From: Deltaproteobacteria bacterium
Lineage (GTDB): Bacteria > Myxococcota_C > UBA6777
Assembly (NCBI GenBank): GCA_006226375.1
Contig: SBHC01000001.1
Location: 1-44,022, forward strand
Direction of reading: 5' to 3'
DNA length: 44,022 bases
The notes below the pieces were generated by a model. It searched no databases, had not been told where the DNA came from, and worked only from the letters and a program-made list of their open reading frames with translations. The translations under genes and the position numbers were made by a program. Positions 24,727-33,800 of the stretch are shown in pieces; position 1 is the stretch's first letter; every line of letters begins with the position of its first letter.

Positions 24727-26856
24727 TTAGCGACGGGGAACAGACATTCGGGTGGAGGGAGCAGAGGTCGGCTTTGTGGTGGGGTTGAGGGTGCGCTTGA
24801 GGGTCGCATCAAGGAGGGCCTTGTCCTTTCCTTTGACACATTCCTGAAGGAACGCTTCACGGCAAGGCTTCCGCATGGACTTACGCTTGGACATCGATGC
24901 TTGCGCCAAACGAAGGCAAAGGCCCTTGGGAGGCGCAATCTTAAGATCGTTACGATGGTACTTACGCATCAACGCAAAGTGATCCAGCAAGGTGATGGCA
25001 AGATCGATAGCTTGCTTTTGAACCTCAGGGTGGGCTTTGCTTGTGTGAATGGTATGAATCACTTGTGCCATTTTGGATTCGTACAACAACGCGACGCTTT
25101 TCCCAATCGCCACAAGCTTCTTACGACAAGCAGCCTTGCAAGACGCAGCAAAGGCGCGGTTCGATTTGGCAATGTCCTTCTTGAGTTTGGGAAACATCAA
25201 AGGGTTCAGAGCCTGGTACAGCTGCCGAAACTCGACTCGAATCTTGAACATCGTCAGCATCGGACCAATGACCATAATTTGAAAGGATAGCTTGTCCATG
25301 CCTTTCAGAGCAGCATAATAGTCCGAGCCAAGGAGAAACATCGCAGTCTCAGGAAACATGGAACGAGGAGAGACTTTAAACATCGTCTCTGCAAGATCTT
25401 GTCGAAACGATGGGTTCTTCTGGAAAAGAACTTTGAGCTGCTTCATGGTTTGAGCGTTTCCTTTTTCCATCTCTTGAAGAGCCATGGCCGCTGCGTAACC
25501 AACGCGGGCGGAGCGAGAACTTAAGAGCTTGTTCACTTCGGGAAACAGTGAGGTGGCTTTCTTACCGAGAGTTTTGACAAGAGAGAGAGTCTTAACCAAG
25601 AGAGTGCTGCCCCGCCCCTCCAGAAGAAGCCACTTCAACGATGGTAGAAGCGCTTTGCTTTTGCCAGCTTTTTGCAGCACTCTTAACACAGCCCAGGTGT
25701 CACGAGTGTTGGGATTGTCCTTCATACTTTTGAGAAGCTGAGGCAAAAACGACACGGCTTCTTTGCCGTACAATGGCAAAAGACCGGTTGCATAGAATCG
25801 CTCATACGAGTCTTTGCCATGTGCCATTTTAAGAAGCTCTGGTACAGCGCTGAGCAAGGGCGGCACCTTGTTTTTCTGGAAAGCCAGAAGAGCGCGAGAG
25901 CGGGCGCTACCGTACGGATCCTTCAGCATCGGAGTAAGCCAGATCTGAAGCAAGGGTTTGGGCAACTGCAATGCACCAAGAGCCCGAATGGCATCGCGGC
26001 GCACCGTGTTGTCTTTGTCTTTCAAACGAACAGAGAGAAGCAACGCTGCAGGCTTTCCATACGCCCCAAGTCTGCGGACAAAGTCGGCCGCCACCCGGCG
26101 TGTCCTTGCATAGGTTGAGCCCAAGCAATATTGGTAAAATGTTAGCTTGTACCAGTTTTGTTTGGCGTTGAGATTGTGCAAGACCATCATCGCGGTAATC
26201 AATCGCTCAGTGGTCAACCGCTCAGCATAGCGGACAATCAACTGAGCCAACCCAGCCTGATGCTTCGGGGCAGGCATAATCTTTTGGGTCCCGATGAAAA
26301 ACAAGGCGTGTTGTTGAACCCCAGCAGAAGCTTGAAGCATTTCTTCGAGTGCCTTCAAACCTTGCGAATCATTGTGATGCTTTAACCAGGTTAAGTTAAA
26401 GCAGGCGCCTCGGCCACTGCGCGAGCTGTATCGTTTGCACAACGCCTGGAGACTCTTCCATGGAAAACTCTTCAGGAGCATCGACTGAAGCTGCTTCCGC
26501 TTCACCTTGTGACGAAAGAACGATAGCTTCTCCAAAATTTCACCGAAGCTATAGAACGCTCGCTCTTGCAGCTCCATCGCAGAAGAAGACGACGCCTTTC
26601 GAAGATGGTCCAACCACTGCTCCATTTGTTTGGAGTTGGGAACAGCACGCTTCCAACTGTACAGCCGAAGCATCTTGCGCAGCAGTTGAACTTTTTGGGG
26701 GACCTTTGCCTTTGGATAAGCGTTGAGATGCTCCACAAACTTGGCAGTGTTCTCCTTCGAGACAAACGCTTCTGCGGTGGACCAAGAGCCGAGAACAAAA
26801 ACCCCAATCCACAGTAAAGCAAGGTACCATCGAACGTTGAGCTTCGACATAGTCAT
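24727..26856 (-). CDS. Exported HEAT-repeat protein, 709 aa
   Basis: ATG 26856 has AAGGAG 5 nt upstream. Signal peptide about 1-30 (SWSTAEA before FVSKENT). The mature protein is almost entirely helical, with repeated pairs of about 35-40 residues. The clearest HEAT-like units are RRVAADFVRRLGAYGKPAAL, VRRDAIRALGALQLP and ARSRALLAFQKNKVPPLL, at about residues 250-340. HEAT solenoids serve as protein-binding scaffolds; an exported one could organise an envelope complex. The C-terminal 60 residues are basic with Cys pairs (CREAFLQECVKGK) and end in a Thr/Pro-rich tail. It points toward the sigma/caspase operon 2, separated from it by 416 nt. No catalytic motif is seen. Confidence 0.88.
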   Translation of the reverse strand: MTMSKLNVRWYLALLWIGVFVLGSWSTAEAFVSKENTAKFVEHLNAYPKAKVPQKVQLLRKMLRLYSWKRAVPNSKQMEQWLDHLRKASSSSAMELQERAFYSFGEILEKLSFFRHKVKRKQLQSMLLKSFPWKSLQALCKRYSSRSGRGACFNLTWLKHHNDSQGLKALEEMLQASAGVQQHALFFIGTQKIMPAPKHQAGLAQLIVRYAERLTTERLITAMMVLHNLNAKQNWYKLTFYQYCLGSTYARTRRVAADFVRRLGAYGKPAALLLSVRLKDKDNTVRRDAIRALGALQLPKPLLQIWLTPMLKDPYGSARSRALLAFQKNKVPPLLSAVPELLKMAHGKDSYERFYATGLLPLYGKEAVSFLPQLLKSMKDNPNTRDTWAVLRVLQKAGKSKALLPSLKWLLLEGRGSTLLVKTLSLVKTLGKKATSLFPEVNKLLSSRSARVGYAAAMALQEMEKGNAQTMKQLKVLFQKNPSFRQDLAETMFKVSPRSMFPETAMFLLGSDYYAALKGMDKLSFQIMVIGPMLTMFKIRVEFRQLYQALNPLMFPKLKKDIAKSNRAFAASCKAACRKKLVAIGKSVALLYESKMAQVIHTIHTSKAHPEVQKQAIDLAITLLDHFALMRKYHRNDLKIAPPKGLCLRLAQASMSKRKSMRKPCREAFLQECVKGKDKALLDATLKRTLNPTTKPTSAPSTRMSVPRR

Positions 26857-27090
26857 ACGATCTCCTTTGCGAGAGCATGGGAAACTGCAGGCATCTCCTC
26901 AAACCCAAGAAGACACCACAGCGAAAAACAGTACAAGTCTTATATCATGGAGTCGAAGGTTTGGGGGAAACTGCACACAAGAAACCAAGAAGTGTCAAAA
27001 GGAAGAACAACAGAAAAAGTTGATAGAACAGGCAAAAGACTCCACGAACAAATCCACTCTATGGATGAGGCCGTATTGTTCTTCGCATGT

Positions 27091-27115
27091 TGATGTGAAC
27101 CACAACGCAACATCA
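27091..27115 (+). promoter_or_regulatory. Hairpin abutting a ribosome binding site
   Basis: TGATGT (27091-27096) and ACATCA (27110-27115) form a 6-bp inverted repeat with a 13-nt loop whose end touches the AGGAG at 27115-27119 before the ATG at 27126. It could modulate translation, but the stem is short and may be chance. Confidence 0.25.
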
Positions 27116-27125
27116 GGAGAACACA

Positions 27126-27929
27126 ATGAAGATTCCAACACTCGCTTGTGCTCTACTTTCCCTTTTGCTTTTTGCTGGCTGCCAAATAGGCGGTGAATTT
27201 GGAGAGACCGGCATTTCATCCCCAAACACAGCGTACGTAGGATGCCCCAAGCTCCTCTTTTTGCAATACCAACGCGGTGAGATATCCAAAGACGAGCTGA
27301 ATGGGCAATGCCAAGGTGTCGAGCGCCCTTCTCAGTTGGATGACACCCCCATCAAGGATACGACCCAACCAACCACCAAGACCACGACTCCTCCTTGCCT
27401 GCCAGTCAACCTTAAGTACTCCACAGAGCTAAGTAAGTTTGCGGGAGCCAAAACGGCGCCCATTTTGGAAGGAGTGATTCGGTCAGGCCTCAACGCTCTC
27501 AGCAAAACCCACAAGGGAGCCAACGACCTACGCTGCAGTGGACAAACGTTGTATCTGGTTTGCCTAGATGAACCTGCTGGAAAAGCCGCTGGGTTCAAAC
27601 AACCGGACCCCCTACGTGCTGGCTTGCTAGGCGTTGGAAGCGGCGCAACCAAGGGCGACTTTGCCAAAGATGGAAAGCCAACGTACAAAGGCCAAGCGAT
27701 CATCGGATTAAACTGCGATTACCTCAGCGCGAACCAATGGTACCGAGGCTTTGGCATCAAACAACAGGAAACCATGTGGAAGGTTCTTGTCCATGAGCTC
27801 CTACACGCCACTCACACAGACCGAAAGCATCCACCCGATGCACTCAAGCTTTACCAAACGTGGGTCAACGACTTCCTCAAAGTAACGGCGACAGAGACAG
27901 CAAAAGCAAAGAAGGCTGGAGTCAAATAA
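27126..27929 (+). CDS. Putative zinc metalloprotease lipoprotein (HExxH)
   Basis: 267 residues from ATG 27126, with AGGAG 6 nt upstream. Signal 1-18 ends LLFAGC (Cys19), a good lipoprotein signal. A Thr/Pro-rich linker lies at about 65-95. VLVHELLHATHTD at about 220-230 contains HELLH (His223, Glu224, His227), the zinc-binding signature of metallopeptidases. A downstream His or Asp in ATHTDRKHPPD could be the third ligand. Six Cys residues in the mature part may form disulfides. I cannot name the family, and it may bind zinc without cleaving peptides. It stands as a single gene, possibly co-directional with the downstream basic protein at 28106. Confidence 0.87.
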   Translation: MKIPTLACALLSLLLFAGCQIGGEFGETGISSPNTAYVGCPKLLFLQYQRGEISKDELNGQCQGVERPSQLDDTPIKDTTQPTTKTTTPPCLPVNLKYSTELSKFAGAKTAPILEGVIRSGLNALSKTHKGANDLRCSGQTLYLVCLDEPAGKAAGFKQPDPLRAGLLGVGSGATKGDFAKDGKPTYKGQAIIGLNCDYLSANQWYRGFGIKQQETMWKVLVHELLHATHTDRKHPPDALKLYQTWVNDFLKVTATETAKAKKAGVK

Positions 27930-28105
27930 GAACCAACCCAAGAACCCTTCCATCACTCCGTTCATGCCCCTCCATTTCTTTTCAACTTTACGTGTGCAGT
28001 TTGGCCTTCTCCTTCGATTGTTTGTGTTGAACCTATTTTTCGAGAGAGAAGAAGTGTGGCTTGCGAGCCAAAAGCTTCTCCTCCAGCACACCAAGGAGAA
28101 GACCA

Positions 28106-28639
28106 ATGAAAGCACGGACCCTACATTTTGTTTTGGGCGTCAGCCTTGTTGCCGCAGGCTGGCTGTTCCCGATGACTTCATCAAGTGAGGCAGCCATCCG
28201 GTTTGGCAGAGACAAGCGTGCAGTCACGTCATGGGGAAAGTACTTTGAAAAGGTGTCAGCAGCTGTCAAAACGTACAACAAGAACAAAGGCAAGATCGAC
28301 GACCTCAACCGCAAGAAGAAGCGCTTCCAAACCCTCAAGGCCAAGGTAAAGTTGGCCAAGCTCAAGAAGTCGTTGCAGCAGTACAAAGCGAAACAAAAGC
28401 GACTTCGCGCACAGCTCAAAGCCTACGCCCTCAAGATGAAGCATCTTGAGAAACAAATGGGCAAGTCGAAGCTGGGCAAAGCCAAAACCCAAAAAGCGAA
28501 AGCCGTGGGCCTAAACAAAGGCAAAGGCGGAAAGCCGACTGTAGCCGCCAGAAAGAAATGCGACAAGGCTTGCCGCAAGTTTCGACGCATGCAACGACGC
28601 ATGAAACGACTCAGCAAAAAGTTTGGTTGGCAGTACTAG
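28106..28639 (+). CDS. Small exported basic coiled-coil protein
   Basis: 177 residues from ATG 28106, with AAGGAG 7 nt upstream; the frame is open to 28061 but the ribosome site and signal peptide fix this start. Signal about 1-29 ends SSSEA. The rest is extremely Lys/Arg-rich: a long helix at about 45-125 with heptad-like spacing (LKAKVKLAKLKKSLQQYKAK), then a Gly/Lys linker, then a Cys-x3-Cys pair in KKCDKACRKF and a basic tail ending GWQY. It is probably periplasmic. It could bind polyanions such as LPS, nucleic acid or acidic surface polymers; this is inference from charge alone. No family recognised. Confidence 0.85.
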   Translation: MKARTLHFVLGVSLVAAGWLFPMTSSSEAAIRFGRDKRAVTSWGKYFEKVSAAVKTYNKNKGKIDDLNRKKKRFQTLKAKVKLAKLKKSLQQYKAKQKRLRAQLKAYALKMKHLEKQMGKSKLGKAKTQKAKAVGLNKGKGGKPTVAARKKCDKACRKFRRMQRRMKRLSKKFGWQY

Positions 28640-28784
28640 CGCCCTCAACGAACCCTCCGGAACCATCTTTGTTCTCGCTTTCCATCCATTCCTTCGTAGC
28701 GTTTGTCATTTTAGAATCCTTCCTTCCACACCTCATTCTTCTGTTTGTGATAGAATGACATCTCTCAAGAGCAGGAGAAGTGGA

Positions 28785-29036
28785 ATGAGAATGTGGACTC
28801 ATCGAGGTTGGTGGTTCGGCCTGTTTGGCCTGTTGTTCCTTTCGTCGCTCCATTGGGGTGATGTGACAACAGTGAAACAAAGCTGGCTTGGCTTTCCTCG
28901 CTTTGTGCTTTGGTTTGTTGGTTTGCAATTGTTTCTGGCCCTCGCCTTTTGGGGGTTTTCCATGTTGGTTTGGGAGCCTGAAGCCCAACAAGCCGAGGAA
29001 GCAGTGCAGTCAAGCCGAGATGGAGGTAACTTGTGA
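28785..29036 (+). CDS. Small two-helix membrane protein, DUF3311/YhdT-like symporter partner
   Basis: 83 residues from ATG 28785, with AGGAG 7 nt upstream; an earlier ATG at 28755 has no site. Two membrane helices lie at about 7-22 and 32-58. The second (WLGFPRFVLWFVGLQLF) resembles the conserved segment of DUF3311-type proteins, which precede sodium:solute symporter genes. The C-terminus is short and acidic. Its stop overlaps the symporter's GTG start by 4 nt (GTGA), so the two are translationally coupled. Likely an accessory subunit of the transporter. Too short for secure family assignment. Confidence 0.82.
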   Translation: MRMWTHRGWWFGLFGLLFLSSLHWGDVTTVKQSWLGFPRFVLWFVGLQLFLALAFWGFSMLVWEPEAQQAEEAVQSSRDGGNL

Positions 29037-30475
29037 AGCACATCGAGGTGTATCTCATCTTGGGGGCGTACCTTTTGTTTACGTTGGCGTTGACCCTCTG
29101 GAGCGCTCGACGTAGCCGCCAGACCCCTGACGACTACTTCCTGGCAAACCGTACGTTCGGTCCGGTGGTACTGTTCTTTACACTCATAGCCACCAACTTC
29201 AGCGCGTTCTTCTTCCTTGGTTTCTCGGGCATGGGCTACCGCGTGGGCTATAGCTACTATCCCATGATGGCCTTTGGCACAGCGTTGGTCGGCCTAACCT
29301 TTTACTGGATTGGTCAGCCGGTCTCAGCCTTGGGGCGAAGCAAAGGATACATCACACCACCGGAGATGATGGGCGACTTGCTACAAAGCAGGACTCTAAA
29401 ATTTGTGTTTCTTGGAATCATGGTTGTCTTCACCCTCCCTTACCTTGCGGTCCAACCGATCGGCGCAGGCTACGTTCTCCAGGAGCTGACCGGAAACCAG
29501 ATCCCTTACTTTTGGGGCGCCTCCACGCTCACCCTCTTTATTGTCCTGTATGTGTTTGTCGGAGGGATGCGCTCGGTTGCTTGGACCGATGTGTTGCAGG
29601 GAGTGTTGATGCTCATCCTGATGTTCCTGGCCATCGGCATCATTGCTTCCTCTCTCGGAGGCTTTGAAGCCGCCAACACCAAAGCATACAAGTTACAGCC
29701 GGAGCTATTTTCGGAGGCCGGCAAGAACCACTACTTCACCGGCCGAAAGTGGTTCAGCCTGATGCTACTTTGGTTCTTCTGCGTCCCCATGTTTCCTCAG
29801 CTGTTTATGCGATTCTTTACACCGCGCTCGTCGAAGTCGCTGCAAACGTCAGCCGTCCTCTATCCTGTGGTCACAGCGCTGTTGTTTTTGTGCCCTGTCA
29901 TGGTTGGAGTCTGGGGTCACATCGACTTTCCAGGTTTGACGGGAAAAGCTCCCAACAACATCCTCCCGATGATGTTAGGCAAGCACGCCCCGGTTTGGGT
30001 AGGAGCCTTGGTGATGGTTGGAGCCTTGGCCGCGTTCATGTCGACCCTGGACTCCCAACTTCTCGCCCTCAGCTCTATGTTAACGCGCGACCTGTACGTG
30101 GGGGTTTGGAAGCGAAATGCGACACTTCGCGAGCAAGTCATCGTCGGTCGCGTGTTGGTCGTTCTTTTTGCCATCGTCGGACTTATCATCGCCTACCACC
30201 CACCCCAAACCATCTTTGGCATGCTTCGTGAAGCCTTCACCGGACTGGCAGTGTTGTTTCCAACCACTGTTGCTGCGTTGTACTGGCGAAAGACCAACGC
30301 AACAGCGTGTGTCGCTTCCATCCTCGTGGGTGAAGGGATCTGGTTTGGATTTTACATGGGCTGGATTCCCAAGACGTGGAGTTTGGGCTTCTTGCCTGTC
30401 TTACCCATTCTTTGCATTTCCACCCTCGTTCTCGTGGTTGGCTCCTTGTTGCAGCCTAGAACTGAATTTCCCTAG
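29033..30475 (+). CDS. Sodium:solute symporter (SSS family)
   Basis: 480 residues from a GTG at 29033 that overlaps the upstream small membrane gene. About 13 membrane helices, the usual number. Family marks are the N-terminal DDYFLANRTFGPVVLFFTL, the GGMRSVAWTDVLQG segment at about 175-190, and the late AAFMSTLDSQLLALSSMLTRD at about 330-350, which belongs to the sodium-binding region. The substrate cannot be told from sequence; pantothenate, proline and short carboxylates are all used by relatives. It sits in the cytoplasmic membrane. It is the only clear housekeeping-type transporter in the window and has no obvious link to the exported repeat proteins around it. Confidence 0.93.
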   Translation: MKHIEVYLILGAYLLFTLALTLWSARRSRQTPDDYFLANRTFGPVVLFFTLIATNFSAFFFLGFSGMGYRVGYSYYPMMAFGTALVGLTFYWIGQPVSALGRSKGYITPPEMMGDLLQSRTLKFVFLGIMVVFTLPYLAVQPIGAGYVLQELTGNQIPYFWGASTLTLFIVLYVFVGGMRSVAWTDVLQGVLMLILMFLAIGIIASSLGGFEAANTKAYKLQPELFSEAGKNHYFTGRKWFSLMLLWFFCVPMFPQLFMRFFTPRSSKSLQTSAVLYPVVTALLFLCPVMVGVWGHIDFPGLTGKAPNNILPMMLGKHAPVWVGALVMVGALAAFMSTLDSQLLALSSMLTRDLYVGVWKRNATLREQVIVGRVLVVLFAIVGLIIAYHPPQTIFGMLREAFTGLAVLFPTTVAALYWRKTNATACVASILVGEGIWFGFYMGWIPKTWSLGFLPVLPILCISTLVLVVGSLLQPRTEFP

Positions 30476-30805
30476 ACCACGGTATTGCCCACCCAAAGTC
30501 ATCCAGCAAGCAAACTCTCCTTTCCCCACTCCACGTTTTGTCATACAATTTTTTCTGTGCTGTCAAGCCGTTGAGATACGGTTCCGTATCTTAATCGATA
30601 GGAGACAAGACACCCGTTTGGAAAGTCGATCCTACTGATAAAAACGTTGAAGGAATCCAAGAGGGACTCTGAGTAGGTTAGCGATTGCGAGGGAAAAAGT
30701 CCCGTGGTATGGATAAAGAATCGGAATACATCCAAGGGTTCACCCGAAACCCAAGTACCCAGCAACAGGATGGTTTCACTACCCCTAGAACATGGAAGGT
30801 ATATG
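30476..30805. other. Intergenic region upstream of giant Cys-rich gene, with palindrome
   Basis: No gene seen. AGATACGG-TT-CCGTATCT at 30574-30591 is a perfect 8-bp inverted repeat, extended to 11 bp with one mismatch (TTG...TAA). It lies about 215 nt before the start codon and is a candidate repressor or activator site. GGAAGG just before the start acts as ribosome site. Confidence 0.45.
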
Positions 30806-33800
30806 ATGAGGCTCCAACACACACTTCGAATGGTAGCATGCCTTTGCGCCTTGGGAATCTTCGTTTCCCTGGGTTGCGGAGGTGAAGTCGCCGTGTCGAT
30901 TCCAGGCTGTGAGAATTGCCCCGACCGTTGTCTGCTCGACGATTCGTCCGCCCAAGGAAAGTGCGTCCCCTGCCTGAAAGACGTTCATTGCCAAGGGGAC
31001 ACCAGTCCAACCAAAAAGTGCACCCCCGAAAACCGGTGTGTGTGTGGAACCGATCAAGACTGCCCCTCCGGGAAAAAGTGCAACGGCACTGGCGGTTGCG
31101 TGGAGTGCCTCAAGAACGAAGACTGCACCGACGGCGACAAAGACGTCTGCGTTGACTACAAATGCATGCAGTGTTCCCCAGGGGAGTCCCAAGGTTGCTT
31201 GCCGACAGATAGCAACGCCTGCGTCAAAGGAACCCAGACATGCGCAGGTGGCGTTTGGACCAAGTGTGACGGATGGGCCATCTGCAAAGACTTTGAGAAA
31301 TGCGAAGAAGGCAAATGTGTTCCCGATTGCCCCGACACGCAATGCAAAGAAGGTGCCTTTGAATGTACCACCAAGCCCTCTGAGATCCCCGGCCAGTACA
31401 AGACCTGTGTGAAAAACGCCCGAGGCTGCTTTGAGTATGGCACAGAGATCTTGGACTGCCCACGCCAGCACTACTGTGACGAAGGCAAGTGTGTTCAGGC
31501 CAAATGCCCCAAAGGTCAAACCGACTGCAACGATGTCTGCGTCAACACCACCAACGACCGCGAAAACTGCGGAACGTGTGGAACCGTATGCAAACAAGGC
31601 GAAGTCTGTGGCAACGGCAACTGCGCGATCAACTGCCCTGTGGGTCAGACCGAGTGCAGCAGCGCATGCTACAACCTCCAAGAAGACCGTAGCCACTGCG
31701 GCACCTGCGACACGGCCTGCAAAGACGGCGAGATCTGCAAAAGCGGCCAGTGTGTGATCTCCTGCTTGGCAGGACAGCAAGTCTGCAACAGCAAGTGTGT
31801 AAACCCCCAGAACGACCGCTCCCACTGTGGCTCCTGCGGCAACGCTTGCCCCTCTGGACAGGTTTGTGCAGCAGGTCAATGCGAAGTCAGCTGCCCCAAA
31901 GGTCAAACCAACTGCGGCGGCTCTTGCTTTGACTTGCAGTCGGACCGCGTACACTGCGGCAAATGCAACGAGACATGCCAGTCCGGCTTCGTTTGTGCCT
32001 CAGGCAAATGCGAAGTTAGCTGTCCTCCCGGCCAAACCAATTGTGGAGGCAACTGCATCGATATCCAGTCCGACCGAGCCCACTGTGGAACGTGTGGAAA
32101 CGCCTGCTCCTCCGGTCAGGTTTGCACCAACGGCAACTGTGAGATCACCTGCGTGAAAGGCCAGACCAACTGCTCTGGCTCTTGCGTGGATATCCAGTCC
32201 GACCGCTCCCACTGCGGTGGCTGCGGAAAAGCCTGCCCCACAGGCGAAGTCTGCTCCAACGGAGCGTGCGAAGTCAGCTGCCCCAAAGGTCAAACCAACT
32301 GCGGCGGGAACTGCATTAACGTCCAACAAGACCGCGCCCACTGTGGCAAATGCGGTAGCGCCTGTCCCTCCGGTCAGGTCTGTTCTGCAGGTCAATGTCA
32401 GATCTCTTGCCTCAAAGGCCAAACCAATTGCGGCGGAAGCTGTGTGGACACCCAATCCGACCGTGCTCACTGTGGTAGCTGCGGTAGCACTTGTTCCTCC
32501 GGACAAGTTTGCTCCCAAGGCAAGTGCGTCCTCTCCTGCCAGTCGGGACTTACGGACTGTTCGGGTAGCTGTGTCAACCTCAAAACCGACATCCAAAACT
32601 GCGGCGCTTGTGGGAAAGTCTGTAACTCCGGTGAAGTCTGCTCCAACAGCACATGCCGGGTTTCTTGTGTCTCGGGTCAAACCGACTGCTCTGGCAAGTG
32701 TGTCGATCTGCAAACCGACCGCGCGAACTGCGGCGCTTGTGGAAAAGCTTGCCCCTCCGGCCAAGTCTGCGCCCAAGGCCAATGTTTGCTCAGTTGCCCC
32801 CAAGTCACGCCCACAAATTGCTCCGGCATTTGCGTGGATGTGAACACCAACGACCTGAACTGTGGACAGTGTGGAGTGCAATGTCAGGGCGGCAAGAAGT
32901 GCGTGCTTGGCGCTTGTACTTGTATCCCTGGAGAGACCGACTGCAACGGCACTTGCCTCGACCTCAACACCGACCGCAAAAACTGTGGCGCTTGTGGCAA
33001 CGCTTGTCCGGCCGGCCGCGTTTGCTCCAATGGAAAGTGTGAGCTGTCCTGCCAGTCTGGACTCACCAACTGCTCTGGACTTTGCGTAAACCTCAAGACC
33101 GACAACGGAAACTGCGGCGTTTGCGGAACCCAGTGTGCCACAGGTCAGGTTTGTTCCAACGGTCAATGCCAGCTTTCCTGCCAATCGGGGCTGACCATTT
33201 GCGGTGGGAAGTGCGTCGATCTGCAAACCGACAACGCCAACTGTGGAAAGTGTGCGACCAAGTGTGCGACCGGCCAAGTGTGCTCTGCGGGCACCTGTCA
33301 GTTGAGCTGCCAGCAAGGTCTCACCAACTGCTCTGGCACTTGCGTTGACACCAAGAGCGACCGACTCAATTGCGGCAAATGCGGCACCCAATGTGCCTCG
33401 GGTGAAGTCTGCTCCAACGGCACCTGTCAGCTTTCCTGTCAGGCAGGCTTAACCAAGTGCGGCAACCTCTGTGTCAACGCCCAAACCGACCGCGCCAACT
33501 GCGGTGCATGTGGAACCGCCTGCAAAACCGGAGAAGTTTGCTCGGCAGGCAAGTGCTTGTTGTCCTGCCAGTCTGGACTCACCAACTGCAGCAACGTTTG
33601 TGTCAACACCAAGTCCGACAACTCGAACTGTGGAAAATGTGGCACGGCTTGCAGCACCGGACAGGTGTGCTCCAACAGCCAATGTGTGTTGTCTTGCCAG
33701 TCAGGCCTGACCAACTGCTCGGGCACCTGTGTGAATGTCAAGACCGACAACGCCAACTGCGGTGTTTGCGGAACCCAGTGTGCCACAGGTCAGGTTTGTT

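Noticed and set aside
32500-32650. Possible horizontal transfer of the giant gene
   Set aside because: The same repeat type occurs in 703-5085 and the base composition is like the neighbours; no mobile element is seen.
32000-33391. Long minus-strand frame of 463 codons, and similar ones at 30785-31954 and 33701-34336
   Set aside because: They mirror the biased codons of the giant Cys-rich repeat gene; Ala/Val/Gly-rich translation, no ribosome sites.
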